From positions 62,001-126,000 of the forward strand of contig NC_085067.1 in the NCBI RefSeq assembly GCF_963662255.1: a DNA stretch of 64,000 bases, in the 5' to 3' direction. Shown one piece after another: positions 1 through 13,800 of the stretch. Position 1 is the first letter of the stretch; each line of letters opens with the position of its first letter. The DNA comes from Cinclus cinclus (Eukaryota; Chordata; Aves; Passeriformes; Cinclidae). The position numbers and the translations under genes are program-made. Below the pieces are notes generated by a model. It ran no database searches. It was given only the letters and a program-made list of their open reading frames with translations, and was not told the DNA's origin.

Positions 1-240
1 AGGAGGCACTTTCCCCCAAGAAGCCAAACTCAAGAGCCCACTTGGCAGATGTCATTTTGTAGGGCGCGTTTGGGCCTCCGATGGCAGCCAGGTTTGGAGG
101 AGGGGGCAGCTTTGGTCTGGGAGAAATCCTCGTCCTTATGGAAGTTTTGTAGGCAATAGCCCAGGACCGGATGCAGGGATGTTGGCTTTGAAAGGAGGCA
201 CTTTTCCCCAAGAAGCCAAACTCAAGAGCCCACTCGGCAG

Positions 241-3200
241 ATGTCATTTTGTAGGGGGCGTTTGGGCCTCCGATGGCAGCCCGGTTTGGAGGAGGGGGCA
301 GCTTTGGTCTGGGAGAAATCCTCGTCCTTCTGGAAGTTTTGTAGACAAAAGCCCTGCATGGGCCTCAGGCAAGTTGACTCCGAAAGGAGGCACTTTTCCC
401 CAAGAAGCCAAATTCAAGAGCCCACTTGGCAGGTGTCATTTTGTAGGGCGCGTTTGGGCCTCCGATGGCAGCCAGGTTTGGAGGAGGGGGCAGCTTTGGT
501 CTGGGAGAAATCCTCGTCCTTCTGGAATTTTTGTAGGCAAAATCCCAAGACATGCCGCAGGCAAGTTGGCTTCGAAAGGAGGCACTTTTCCCCAAGAAGC
601 CAAACTCAAGAGCCCTCAATGCAGATGTCATTTTGTAGGGCGCGTTTGGGCCTCCGATGGCAGCCAGGTTTGGAGGAGGGGGCAGCTTTGGTCTGGGAGA
701 AATCATCGTCCTTCTGGAATTTTTGGAGGTAAAAGACCAGGACGGGCCGCAGGCAAGTTAGGCAAGTTGGCTCCGAAAGGAGGCACTTTTCCCCAAGAAG
801 CCAAACTCAAGAGCCCACTTGGCAGATGTCATTTTGTGGGGCGCGTTTGGGCCTCCGATGGCAGCCAGGTTTGGAGGAGGGGGCATCTTTGGTCTGGGAG
901 AAATCCTCGTCCATCAGGAATTTTTGTACTCAAAAGCCCAGGACGGGCTGCAGGCAAGCTGACTCCGAATGGAGGCACTTTTCCCCAAGAAGCCAAACTC
1001 AAGAGCCCACTTGGCAGGTGTCATTTTGTAGGGCGCGTTTGGGCCTCCGATGGCAGCCCAGTTTGGAGGAGGGGGCAGCTTTGGTCTGGGAGAAATCCTC
1101 GTCCTTCTGGAATTTTTGGAGGCAAAAGCCCAAGACAGGCCGCAGGCAAGTCAGGTAAGTTGGCTTTGAAAGGGGGCACTTTCCCCCAAGAAGCCAAACT
1201 CAAGAGCCCAATTGGCAGATGTCATTTTGTAGGGCGCGTTTGGGCCTCCGATAGCAGCCAGGTTTGGAGGAGGGGGCAGCTTTGGTCTGGGAGAAACCCT
1301 CGTCCTTCTGGAATTTTTGTAGGCAAAAGCCCAAGACAGGCCGCAGGCAAGTTGGCTTTGAAAGGAGGCACTTTCTCCCAAGAAGCCAAACTCAAGAGCC
1401 CACTTGGCAAATGTCATTTTCTGGGGCGCACTGGGGCCTCCAATGGCAGCCAGGTTTGGAGGAGGGGGCAGCTTTGGTCTGGGAGAAATCCTCGTCCTTC
1501 TGGAATTCTTGTAGGCAAAAGCCCAGGACGGGCCGCAGGCAAATTAGGCAAGTTGGCTTTGTAAGGAGTCACTTTTCCCCAAGAAGCCAAACTCAAGAGC
1601 CCACTTGGCAGATGTCATTATGTAGGGCGCGCTCGGGCCTCCGATGGCAGCCAGGTTTGGAGGAGGGGGCAGCTTTGGTCTGGGAGAAATCCTCGTCCTT
1701 CTGGAATTTTTGGAGGTAAAAGACCAGGACGGGCCGCAGGCAAGTTAGGCAAGTTGGCTCCGAAAGGAGGCACTTTTCCCCAAGAAGCCAAACTCAAGAG
1801 CCCACTTGGCAGATGTCATTTTGTGGGGCGCGTTTGGGCCTCCGATGGCAGCCAGGTTTGGAGGAGGGGGCAGCTTTGGTCTGGGAGAAATCCTCGTCCT
1901 TCTGGAATTTTTGTAGGCAAAAGCCCAAGACAGGCCGTAGGAAAGTTAGGTAAGTTGGCTTTGAAAGGAGGCACTTTTCCCCAAGAAGCCAAACTCAAGA
2001 GCCCACTTGGCAGGTGTCATTTTGTAGGGCGCGTTTGGGCCTCCGATGGCAGCCAGGTTTGGAGGAGGGGGCATCTTTGGTCTGGGAGAAATCCTCGTCC
2101 ATCTGGAATTTTTGTACTCAAAAGCCCAGGACGGGCTGCAGGCAAGTTGGCTCCGAACGGAGGCACTTTTCCCCAAGAAGCCAAACTCAAGAGCCCACTT
2201 GGCAGATGTCATTTTGTAGGGCGCGTTTGGGCCTCCGATGGCAGCCCGGTTTGGAGGAGGGGGCAGCTTTGGTCTGGGAGAAACCCTCTTCCTTATGGAT
2301 TTTTTGTAGGCAATAGCCCAGGACCGGATGCAGGGATGTTGGCTTTGAAAGGAGGCACTTTTCCCCAAGAAGCCAAACTCAAGAGCCCACTTGGCAGGTG
2401 TCATTTTGTAGGGCGCGTTTGGGCCTCTGATGGCAGCCAGGTTTGGAGGAGGGGGCAGCTTTGGTCTGGGAGAAATCCTCGTCCTTCTGGAATTTTTGGA
2501 GGCAAAAGCCCAGGACGGGCCGCAGGCAAGTAAGCTCCGAAAGGAGGCACTTTTCCCCAAGAAGCCAAACTCAAGAGCCCTCAATGCAGATGTCATTTTG
2601 TGGGGCGCGTTTGGGCCTCCGATGGCAGCCAGGTTAGGAGGAGGGGGCAGCTTTGGTCTGGGAGAAATCCTCGTCCTTCTGGAATTTTTGGAGGCAAAAG
2701 CCCAGGACGGGACGCAGGCAAGTTAGGCAAGTTGGCTCCGAAAGGAGGCACTTTTCCCCAAGAAGCCAAACTCAAGAACCCACAATGCAGATGTCATTTT
2801 TGTAGGGCGCGTTTAGGCCTCCGATGGCAGCCAGGTTTGGAGGAGGGGGCAGCTTTCGTCTGGGACAAATCCTCGTCCATCTGGAATTTTTGGAGGCAAA
2901 AGCCCAGGACGGGACGCAGGCAAGTTGACTCCGAATGGAGGCACTTTTCCCCAAGAAGCCAAACTCAAGAGCCCACTTGGCAGGTGTCATTTTGTAGGGC
3001 GCGTTTGGGCCTCTGATGGCAGCCAGGTTTGGAGGAGGGGGCAGCTTTGGTCTGGGAGAAATCCTCGTCCTTCTGGAAGTTTTGTAGACAAAAGCCCTGC
3101 ATGGGCCTCAGGCAAGTTGACTCCGAAAGGAGGCACTTTTCCCCAAGAAGCCAAATTCAAGAGCCCACTTGGCAGGTGTCATTTTGTAGGGCGTGTTTGG

Positions 3201-6200
3201 GCCTCCGATGGCAGCCAGGTTTGGAGGAGGGGGCAGCTTTGGTCTGGGAGAAATCCTCGTCCTTCTGGAATTTTTGTAGGCAAAAGCCCAAGACATGCCG
3301 CAGGCAAGTTGGCTTCGAAAGGAGGCACTTTTCCCCAAGAAGCCAAACTCAAGAGCCCACTTGGCAGATGTCATTTTGTAGGGCGCGTTTGGGCCTCCGA
3401 TGGCAGCCAGGTTTGGAGGAGGGGGCAGCTTTGGTCTGGGAGAAATCATCGTCCTTCTGGAATTTTTGGAGGTAAAAGAGCAGGACGGGCCGCAGGCAAG
3501 TTAGGCAAGTTGGCTCCGAAAGGAGGCACTTTTCCCCAAGAAGCCAAACTCAAGAGCCCACTTGGCAGATGTCATTTTGTGGGGCGCGTTTGGGCCTCCG
3601 ATGGCAGCCAGGTTTGGAGGAGGGGGCATCTTTGGTCTGGGAGAAATCCTCGTCCATCAGGAATTTTTGTACTCAAAAGCCCAGGACGGGCTGCAGGCAA
3701 GCTGACTCCGAATGGAGGCACTTTTCCCCAAGAAGCCAAACTCAAGAGCCCACTTGGCAGGTGTCATTTTGTAGGGCGCGTTTGGGCCTCCGATGGCAGC
3801 CCAGTTTGGAGGAGGGGGCAGCTTTGGTCTGGGAGAAATCCTCGTCCTTCTGGAATTTTTGGAGGCAAAAGCCCAAGACAGGCCGCAGGCAAGTCAGGTA
3901 AGTTGGCTTTGAAAGGGGGCACTTTCCCCCAAGAAGCCAAACTCAAGAGCCCAATTGGCAGATGTCATTTTGTAGGGCGCGTTTGGGCCTCCGATAGCAG
4001 CCAGGTTTGGAGGAGGGGGCAGCTTTGGTCTGGGAGAAACCCTCGTCCTTCTGGAATTTTTGTAGGCAAAAGCCCAAGACAGGCCGCAGGCAAGTTGGCT
4101 TTGAAAGGAGGCACTTTCTCCCAAGAAGCCAAACTCAAGAGCCCACTTGGCAAATGTCATTTTCTGGGGCGCACTGGGGCCTCCAATGGCAGCCAGGTTT
4201 GGAGGAGGGGGCAGCTTTGGTCTGGGAGAAATCCTCGTCCTTCTGGAATTCTTGTAGGCAAAAGCCCAGGACGGGCCGCAGGCAAATTAGGCAAGTTGGC
4301 TTTGTAAGGAGTCACTTTTCCCCAAGAAGCCAAACTCAAGAGCCCACTTGGCAGATGTCATTATGTAGGGCGCGCTCGGGCCTCCGATGGCAGCCAGGTT
4401 TGGAGGAGGGGGCAGCTTTGGTCTGGGAGAAATCCTCGTCCTTCTGGAATTTTTGGAGGTAAAAGACCAGGACGGGCCGCAGGCAAGTTAGGCAAGTTGG
4501 CTCCGAAAGGAGGCACTTTTCCCCAAGAAGCCAAACTCAAGAGCCCACTTGGCAGATGTCATTTTGTGGGGCGCGTTTGGGCCTCCGATGGCAGCCAGGT
4601 TTGGAGGAGGGGGCAGCTTTGGTCTGGGAGAAATCCTCGTCCTTCTGGAATTTTTGTAGGCAAAAGCCCAAGACAGGCCGTAGGAAAGTTAGGTAAGTTG
4701 GCTTTGAAAGGCGGCACTTTTCCCCAAGAAGCCAAACTCAAGAGCCCACTTGGCAGGTGTCATTTTGTAGGGCGCGTTTGGGCCTCCGATGGCAGCCAGG
4801 TTTGGAGGAGGGGGCATCTTTGGTCTGGGAGAAATCCTCGTCCATCTGGAATTTTTGTACTCAAAAGCCCAGGACGGGCTGCAGGCAAGTTGGCTCCGAA
4901 CGGAGGCACTTTTCCCCAAGAAGCCAAACTCAAGAGCCCACTTGGCAGATGTCATTTTGTAGGGCGCGTTTGGGCCTCCGATGGCAGCCCGGTTTGGAGG
5001 AGGGGGCAGCTTTGGTCTGGGAGAAACCCTCTTCCTTATGGATTTTTTGTAGGCAATAGCCCAGGACCGGATGCAGGGATGTTGGCTTTGAAAGGAGGCA
5101 CTTTTCCCCAAGAAGCCAAACTCAAGAGCCCACTTGGCAGGTGTCATTTTGTAGGGCGCGTTTGGGCCTCTGATGGCAGCCAGGTTTGGAGGAGGGGGCA
5201 GCTTTGGTCTGGGAGAAACCCTCGTCCTTCTGGAATTTTTGTAGGCAAAAGCCCAAGACAGGCCGCAGGCAAGTTGGCTTTGAAAGGAGGCACTTTCCCC
5301 CAAGAAGCCAAACTCAAGAGCCCACTTGGCAGATGTCATTTTGTAGGGCGCGTTTGGGCCTCCGATGGCAGCCAGGTTTGGAGGAGGGGGCAGCTTTGGT
5401 CTGGGAGAAATCCTCGTCCTTATGGAATTTTTGGAGGCAAAAGCCCAGGACGGGACGCAGGCAAGTTAGGCAAGTTGGCTCCGAAAGGAGGCACTTTTCC
5501 CCAAGAAGCCAAACTCAAGAACCCACAATGCAGATGTCATTTTGTGGGGCGCGTTTGGGCCTCCGATGGCAGCCAGGTTTGGAGGAGGGGGCAGCTTTGG
5601 TCTGGGAGAAATCCTCGTCCTTCTGGAATTTTTGGAGGCAAAAGCCCAGGACGGGCCGCAGGCAAGTTGGCTTTGAAAGGAGGCACTTTCCCCCAAGAAG
5701 CCAAACTCAAGAGCCCACTTGGCAGATGTCATTTTGTAGGGCGCGTTTGGGCCTCCGATGGCAGCCAGGTTTGGAGGAGGGGGCAGCTTTGGTCTGGTAG
5801 AAATCCTCGTCCTTATGGAAGTTTTGTAGGCAATAGCCCAGGACCGGATGCAGGGATGTTGGCTTTGAAAGGAGGCACTTTTCCCCAAGAAGCCAAACTC
5901 AAGAGCCCACTTGGCAGGTGTCATTTTGTAGGGCACGTTTGGGCCTCCGATGGCAGCCAGGTTTGGAGGAGGGGGCAGCTTTGGTCTGGGAGAAATCCTC
6001 GTCCTTCTGGAATTTTTGGAGGCAAAAGCCCAGGACGGGCCGCAGGCAAGTTGGCTTCGAAAGGAGGCACTTTTCCCCAAGAAGCCAAACTCAACAGCCC
6101 TCAATGCAGATGTCATTTTGTGGGTCGCATTTGGGCCTCCGATGGCAGCCAGGTTTGGAGGAGGGGGCAGCTTTGGTCTGGGAGAAATCCTCGTCCTTCT

Positions 6201-7878
6201 GGAATTTTTGGAGGTAAAAGACCAGGACCGGCCGCAGGCAAGTTAGGCAATTTGGCTCCGAAAGGAGGCACTTTCCCCCAAGAAGCCAAACTCAAGAGCC
6301 CACTTGGCAGATGTCATTTTGTGGGGCGTGTTTGGGCCTCCGATGGCAGCCAGGTTTGGAGGAGGGGGCAGCTTTGGTCTGGGAGAAATCCTCGTCCTTC
6401 TGGAATTTTTGTAGGCAAAAGCCCAGACGGGCCGCAGGCAAATTAGGCAAGTTGGCTTTGAAAGGAGGCACTTTTCCCAAGAAGCCAAACCCAAGAGCCC
6501 ACTTGGCAGATGTCATTCTGTGGGGCGCATTTGGGCCTCCGATGGCAGCCAGGTTTGGAGGAGGGGGCAGCTTTGGTCTGGGAGAAATCCTCGTCCTTCT
6601 GGAATTTTTGGAGGCAAAAGCCCAAGACAGGCCGCAGGCAAGTTGGCTCCGAACGGAGGCACTTTTCCCCAAGAAGCAAAACTCAAGAATCCACAATGCA
6701 GATGTCATTTTTTAGGGCGCATTTGGGCCTCCGATGGCAGCCAGGTTTGGAGGAGGGGGCAGCTTTGGTCTGGGAGAAATCCTCGTCCTCCTGGAATTTT
6801 TGTAGGCAAAAGCCCAAGACAGGGCGCAGGCAAGTTGGCTTTGAAAGGAGGCACTTTTCCCCAAGAAGCCAAACTCAAGAGCCCACTTGGCAGATGTCAT
6901 TTTGTAGGGCACGTTTGGGCCTCCAATGGCAGCCAGGTTTGGAGGAGGGGGCAGCTTTGGTCTGGGAGAAATCCTCGTCCTTCTGGAATTTTTTTAGGCA
7001 AAAGCCCTGCATGGGACGCAGGCAAATTAGGGAAGTTGGCTTTGAAAGGAGGCACTTTTCCCCAAGAAGCCAAACTCAAGAACCCACTTGGCAGATTTCA
7101 TTTTGTAGGGCACGTTTGGGCCTCTGATGGCAGCCAGGTTTGGAGGAGGGGGCAGCTTTGGTCTGGGAGAAATCCTCGTCCTTCTGGAATTTTTGTAGGC
7201 AAAAGCCCAAGACAGGCCGCAGGGAAGTTGGCTCCGAAAGGAGGCACTTTTCCCCAAGAAGCAAATCTCAAGAATCCACAATGCAGATGTCATTTTTTAG
7301 GGCGCGTTTGGACCTCCGATGGCAGCCAGGTTTGGAGGAGGGGGCAGCTTTGGTCTGGGAGAAATCCTCGTCCTTCTGGAATTTTTGTAGGCAAAAGCCC
7401 AAGACAGGCCGCAGGCAAGTTGGCTCCGAAAGGAGGCACTTTTCCCCAAGACGCAAAACTCAAGAATCCACAATGCAGATGTCATTTTGTAGGGCGCGTT
7501 TGGGCCTCCGATGGCAGCCAGGTTTGGAGGAGGGGGCAGCTTTGGTCTGGGAGAAATCCTCGTCCTTCTGGAATTTTTGGAGGCAAAAGCCCAGACGGGC
7601 CGCAGGCAAATTAGGCAAGTTGGCTCTGAAAGGAGGCACTTTTCCCAAGAAGCCAAACCCAAGAGCCCACTTGGCAGATGTCATTCTGTGGGGCGCATTT
7701 GGGCCTCCGATGGCAGCCAGGTTTGGAGGAGGGGGCAGCTTTGGTCTGGGAGAAATCCTCGTCCTTCTGGAATTTTTGTAGGCAAAAGCCCAAGACAGGC
7801 CGCAGGCGAATTAGGTAAGTTGGCTTTGAAAGGAGGCACTTTCCCCCAAGAAGCCAAACTCAAGAGCCCACTCGGCAG
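241..7878. repeat. Higher-order repeat copy 1 (7638 bp)
   Basis: Landmarks recur exactly 7638 bp later: 241 with 7879, 1754 with 9392, 4497 with 12135, 6520 with 14158. The unit holds roughly 39 monomers in a fixed order of variants. It is divisible by three. Only scattered single-base differences separate it from the next copy, for example a variant at about 4710 (GGCGGCACTTTT here, GGAGGCACTTTT in the partner). This implies recent amplification of the whole block rather than monomer-by-monomer spread. Confidence 0.93.
290..5208. repeat. 2743-bp tandem duplication inside the higher-order unit
   Basis: About 290-2465 recurs at about 3033-5208 with an offset of 2743 bp (365 with 3108, 826 with 3569, 1754 with 4497, 2014 with 4757). 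The offset is not a multiple of three because of a one-base insertion near 2798 (TCATTTTTGTAG), which shifts the otherwise open frame. The same nested duplication appears in the second higher-order copy (about 7928-10103 with 10671-12846), so it predates the 7638-bp amplification. Confidence 0.88.
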
Positions 7879-10800
7879 ATGTCATTTTGTAGGGGGCGTT
7901 TGGGCCTCCGATGGCAGCCCGGTTTGGAGGAGGGGGCAGCTTTGGTCTGGGAGAAATCCTCGTCCTTCTGGAAGTTTTGTAGACAAAAGCCCTGCATGGG
8001 CCTCAGGCAAGTTGACTCGGAAAGGAGGCACTTTTCCCCAAGAAGCCAAATTCAAGAGCCCACTTGGCAGGTGTCATTTTGTAGGGCGTGTTTGGGCCTC
8101 CGATGGCAGCCAGGTTTGGAGGAGGGGGCAGCTTTGGTCTGGGAGAAATCCTCGTCCTTCTGGAATTTTTGTAGGCAAAAGCCCAAGACATGCCGCAGGC
8201 AAGTTGGCTTCGAAAGGAGGCACTTTTCCCCAAGAAGCCAAACTCAAGAGCCCTCAATGCAGATGTCATTTTGTAGGGCGCGTTTGGGCCTCCGATGGCA
8301 GCCAGGTTTGGAGGAGGGGGCAGCTTTGGTCTGGGAGAAATCATCGTCCTTCTGGAATTTTTGGAGGTAAAAGACCAGGACGGGCCGCAGGCAAGTTAGG
8401 CAAGTTGGCTCCGAAAGGAGGCACTTTTCCCCAAGAAGCCAAACTCAAGAGCCCACTTGGCAGATGTCATTTTGTGGGGCGCGTTTGGGCCTCCGATGGC
8501 AGCCAGGTTTGGAGGAGGGGGCAGCTTTGGTCTGGGAGAAATCCTCGTCCATCAGGAATTTTTGTACTCAAAAGCCCAGGACGGGCTGCAGGCAAGCTGA
8601 CTCCGAATGGAGGCACTTTTCCCCAAGAAGCCAAACTCAAGAGCCCACTTGGCAGGTGTCATTTTGTAGGGCGCGTTTGGGCCTCCGATGGCAGCCCAGT
8701 TTGGAGGAGGGGGCAGCTTTGGTCTGGGAGAAATCCTCGTCCTTCTGGAATTTTTGGAGGCAAAAGCCCAAGACAGGCCGCAGGCAAGTCAGGTAAGTTG
8801 GCTTTGAAAGGGGGCACTTTCCCCCAAGAAGCCAAACTCAAGAGCCCAATTGGCAGATGTCATTTTGTAGGGCGCGTTTGGGCCTCCGATAGCAGCCAGG
8901 TTTGGAGGAGGGGGCAGCTTTGGTCTGGGAGAAACCCTCGTCCTTCTGGAATTTTTGTAGGCAAAAGCCCAAGACAGGCCGCAGGCAAGTTGGCTTTGAA
9001 AGGAGGCACTTTCTCCCAAGAAGCCAAACTCAAGAGCCCACTTGGCAAATGTCATTTTCTGGGGCGCACTGGGGCCTCCAATGGCAGCCAGGTTTGGAGG
9101 AGGGGGCAGCTTTGGTCTGGGAGAAATCCTCGTCCTTCTGGAATTCTTGTAGGCAAAAGCCCAGGACGGGCCGCAGGCAAATTAGGCAAGTTGGCTTTGT
9201 AAGGAGTCACTTTTCCCCAAGAAGCCAAACTCAAGAGCCCACTTGGCAGATGTCATTATGTAGGGCGCGCTCGGGCCTCCGATGGCAGCCAGGTTTGGAG
9301 GAGGGGGCAGCTTTGGTCTGGGAGAAATCCTCGTCCTTCTGGAATTTTTGGAGGTAAAAGACCAGGACGGGCCGCAGGCAAGTTAGGCAAGTTGGCTCCG
9401 AAAGGAGGCACTTTTCCCCAAGAAGCCAAACTCAAGAGCCCACTTGGCAGATGTCATTTTGTGGGGCGCGTTTGGGCCTCCGATGGCAGCCAGGTTTGGA
9501 GGAGGGGGCAGCTTTGGTCTGGGAGAAATCCTCGTCCTTCTGGAATTTTTGTAGGCAAAAGCCCAAGACAGGCCGTAGGAAAGTTAGGTAAGTTGGCTTT
9601 GAAAGGAGGCACTTTTCCCCAAGAAGCCAAACTCAAGAGCCCACTTGGCAGGTGTCATTTTGTAGGGCGCGTTTGGGCCTCCGATGGCAGCCAGGTTTGG
9701 AGGAGGGGGCATCTTTGGTCTGGGAGAAATCCTCGTCCATCTGGAATTTTTGTACTCAAAAGCCCAGGACGGGCTGCAGGCAAGTTGGCTCCGAACGGAG
9801 GCACTTTTCCCCAAGAAGCCAAACTCAAGAGCCCACTTGGCAGATGTCATTTTGTAGGGCGCGTTTGGGCCTCCGATGGCAGCCCGGTTTGGAGGAGGGG
9901 GCAGCTTTGGTCTGGGAGAAACCCTCTTCCTTATGGATTTTTTGTAGGCAATAGCCCAGGACCGGATGCAGGGATGTTGGCTTTGAAAGGAGGCACTTTT
10001 CCCCAAGAAGCCAAACTCAAGAGCCCACTTGGCAGGTGTCATTTTGTAGGGCGCGTTTGGGCCTCTGATGGCAGCCAGGTTTGGAGGAGGGGGCAGCTTT
10101 GGTCTGGGAGAAATCCTCGTCCTTCTGGAATTTTTGGAGGCAAAAGCCCAGGACGGGCCGCAGGCAAGTAAGCTCCGAAAGGAGGCACTTTTCCCCAAGA
10201 AGCCAAACTCAAGAGCCCTCAATGCAGATGTCATTTTGTGGGGCGCGTTTGGGCCTCCGATGGCAGCCAGGTTAGGAGGAGGGGGCAGCTTTGGTCTGGG
10301 AGAAATCCTCGTCCTTCTGGAATTTTTGGAGGCAAAAGCCCAGGACGGGACGCAGGCAAGTTAGGCAAGTTGGCTCCGAAAGGAGGCACTTTTCCCCAAG
10401 AAGCCAAACTCAAGAACCCACAATGCAGATGTCATTTTTGTAGGGCGCGTTTAGGCCTCCGATGGCAGCCAGGTTTGGAGGAGGGGGCAGCTTTCGTCTG
10501 GGACAAATCCTCGTCCATCTGGAATTTTTGGAGGCAAAAGCCCAGGACGGGACGCAGGCAAGTTGACTCCGAATGGAGGCACTTTTCCCCAAGAAGCCAA
10601 ACTCAAGAGCCCACTTGGCAGGTGTCATTTTGTAGGGCGCGTTTGGGCCTCTGATGGCAGCCAGGTTTGGAGGAGGGGGCAGCTTTGGTCTGGGAGAAAT
10701 CCTCGTCCTTCTGGAAGTTTTGTAGACAAAAGCCCTGCATGGGCCTCAGGCAAGTTGACTCCGAAAGGAGGCACTTTTCCCCAAGAAGCCAAATTCAAGA

Positions 10801-13800
10801 GCCCACTTGGCAGGTGTCATTTTGTAGGGCGTGTTTGGGCCTCCGATGGCAGCCAGGTTTGGAGGAGGGGGCAGCTTTGGTCTGGGAGAAATCCTCGTCC
10901 TTCTGGAATTTTTGTAGGCAAAAGCCCAAGACATGCCGCAGGCAAGTTGGCTTCGAAAGGAGGCACTTTTCCCCAAGAAGCCAAACTCAAGAGCCCTCAA
11001 TGCAGATGTCATTTTTTAGGGCGCGTTTGGGCCTCCGATGGCAGCCAGGTTTGGAGGAGGGGGCAGCTTTGGTCTGGGAGAAATCATCGTCCTTCTGGAA
11101 TTTTTGGAGGTAAAAGACCAGGACGGGCCGCAGGCAAGTTAGGCAAGTTGGCTCCGAAAGGAGGCACTTTTCCCCAAGAAGCCAAACTCAAGAGCCCACT
11201 TGGCAGATGTCATTTTGTGGGGCGCGTTTGGGCCTCCGATGGCAGCCAGGTTTGGAGGAGGGGGCATCTTTGGTCTGGGAGAAATCCTCGTCCATCAGGA
11301 ATTTTTGTACTCAAAAGCCCAGGACGGGCTGCAGGCAAGCTGACTCCGAATGGAGGCACTTTTCCCCAAGAAGCCAAACTCAAGAGCCCACTTGGCAGGT
11401 GTCATTTTGTAGGGCGCGTTTGGGCCTCCGATGGCAGCCCAGTTTGGAGGAGGGGGCAGCTTTGGTCTGGGAGAAATCCTCGTCCTTCTGGAATTTTTGG
11501 AGGCAAAAGCCCAAGACAGGCCGCAGGCAAGTCAGGTAAGTTGGCTTTGAAAGGGGGCACTTTCCCCCAAGAAGCCAAACTCAAGAGCCCAATTGGCAGA
11601 TGTCATTTTGTAGGGCGCGTTTGGGCCTCCGATAGCAGCCAGGTTTGGAGGAGGGGGCAGCTTTGGTCTGGGAGAAACCCTCGTCCTTCTGGAATTTTTG
11701 TAGGCAAAAGCCCAAGACAGGCCGCAGGCAAGTTGGCTTTGAAAGGAGGCACTTTCTCCCAAGAAGCCAAACTCAAGAGCCCACTTGGAAAATGTCATTT
11801 TCTGGGGCGCACTGGGGCCTCCAATGGCAGCCAGGTTTGGAGGAGGGGGCAGCTTTGGTCTGGGAGAAATCCTCGTCCTTCTGGAATTCTTGTAGGCAAA
11901 AGCCCAGGACGGGCCGCAGGCAAATTAGGCAAGTTGGCTTTGTAAGGAGTCACTTTTCCCCAAGAAGCCAAACTCAAGAGCCCACTTGGCAGATGTCATT
12001 ATGTAGGGCGCGCTCGGGCCTCCGATGGCAGCCAGGTTTGGAGGAGGGGGCAGCTTTGGTCTGGGAGAAATCCTCGTCCTTCTGGAATTTTTGGAGGTAA
12101 AAGACCAGGACGGGCCGCAGGCAAGTTAGGCAAGTTGGCTCCGAAAGGAGGCACTTTTCCCCAAGAAGCCAAACTCAAGAGCCCACTTGGCAGATGTCAT
12201 TTTGTGGGGCGCGTTTGGGCCTCCGATGGCAGCCAGGTTTGGAGGAGGGGGCAGCTTTGGTCTGGGAGAAATCCTCGTCCTTCTGGAATTTTTGTAGGCA
12301 AAAGCCCAAGACAGGCCGTAGGAAAGTTAGGTAAGTTGGCTTTGAAAGGAGGCACTTTTCCCCAAGAAGCCAAACTCAAGAGCCCACTTGGCAGGTGTCA
12401 TTTTGTAGGGCGCGTTTGGGCCTCCGATGGCAGCCAGGTTTGGAGGAGGGGGCATCTTTGGTCTGGGAGAAATCCTCGTCCATCTGGAATTTTTGTACTC
12501 AAAAGCCCAGGACGGGCTGCAGGCAAGTTGGCTCCGAACGGAGGCACTTTTCCCCAAGAAGCCAAACTCAAGAGCCCACTTGGCAGATGTCATTTTGTAG
12601 GGCGCGTTTGGGCCTCCGATGGCAGCCCGGTTTGGAGGAGGGGGCAGCTTTGGTCTGGGAGAAACCCTCTTCCTTATGGATTTTTTGTAGGCAATAGCCC
12701 AGGACCGGATGCAGGGATGTTGGCTTTGAAAGGAGGCACTTTTCCCCAAGAAGCCAAACTCAAGAGCCCACTTGGCAGGTGTCATTTTGTAGGGCGCGTT
12801 TGGGCCTCTGATGGCAGCCAGGTTTGGAGGAGGGGGCAGCTTTGGTCTGGGAGAAACCCTCGTCCTTCTGGAATTTTTGTAGGCAAAAGCCCAAGACAGG
12901 CCGCAGGCAAGTTGGCTTTGAAAGGAGGCACTTTCCCCCAAGAAGCCAAACTCAAGAGCCCACTTGGCAGATGTCATTTTGTAGGGCGCGTTTGGGCCTC
13001 CGATGGCAGCCAGGTTTGGAGGAGGGGGCAGCTTTGGTCTGGGAGAAATCCTCGTCCTTATGGAATTTTTGGAGGCAAAAGCCCAGGACGGGACGCAGGC
13101 AAGTTAGGCAAGTTGGCTCCGAAAGGAGGCACTTTTCCCCAAGAAGCCAAACTCAAGAACCCACAATGCAGATGTCATTTTGTGGGGCGCGTTTGGGCCT
13201 CCGATGGCAGCCAGGTTTGGAGGAGGGGGCAGCTTTGGTCTGGGAGAAATCCTCGTCCTTCTGGAATTTTTGGAGGCAAAAGCCCAGGACGGGCCGCAGG
13301 CAAGTTGGCTTTGAAAGGAGGCACTTTCCCCCAAGAAGCCAAACTCAAGAGCCCACTTGGCAGATGTCATTTTGTAGGGCGCGTTTGGGCCTCCGATGGC
13401 AGCCAGGTTTGGAGGAGGGGGCAGCTTTGGTCTGGTAGAAATCCTCGTCCTTATGGAAGTTTTGTAGGCAATAGCCCAGGACCGGATGCAGGGATGTTGG
13501 CTTTGAAAGGAGGCACTTTTCCCCAAGAAGCCAAACTCAAGAGCCCACTTGGCAGGTGTCATTTTGTAGGGCACGTTTGGGCCTCCGATGGCAGCCAGGT
13601 TTGGAGGAGGGGGCAGCTTTGGTCTGGGAGAAATCCTCGTCCTTCTGGAATTTTTGGAGGCAAAAGCCCAGGACGGGCCGCAGGCAAGTTGGCTTCGAAA
13701 GGAGGCACTTTTCCCCAAGAAGCCAAACTCAACAGCCCTCAATGCAGATGTCATTTTGTGGGTCGCATTTGGGCCTCCGATGGCAGCCAGGTTTGGAGGA

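Noticed and set aside
4497..6446. 649-codon open frame in the satellite as a protein-coding gene
   Set aside because: It is one stop-free monomer repeated in register. Other frames on both strands are also long and open, there is no start context, promoter or poly(A) signal, and the protein resembles nothing I recognise. Kept only as a finding.
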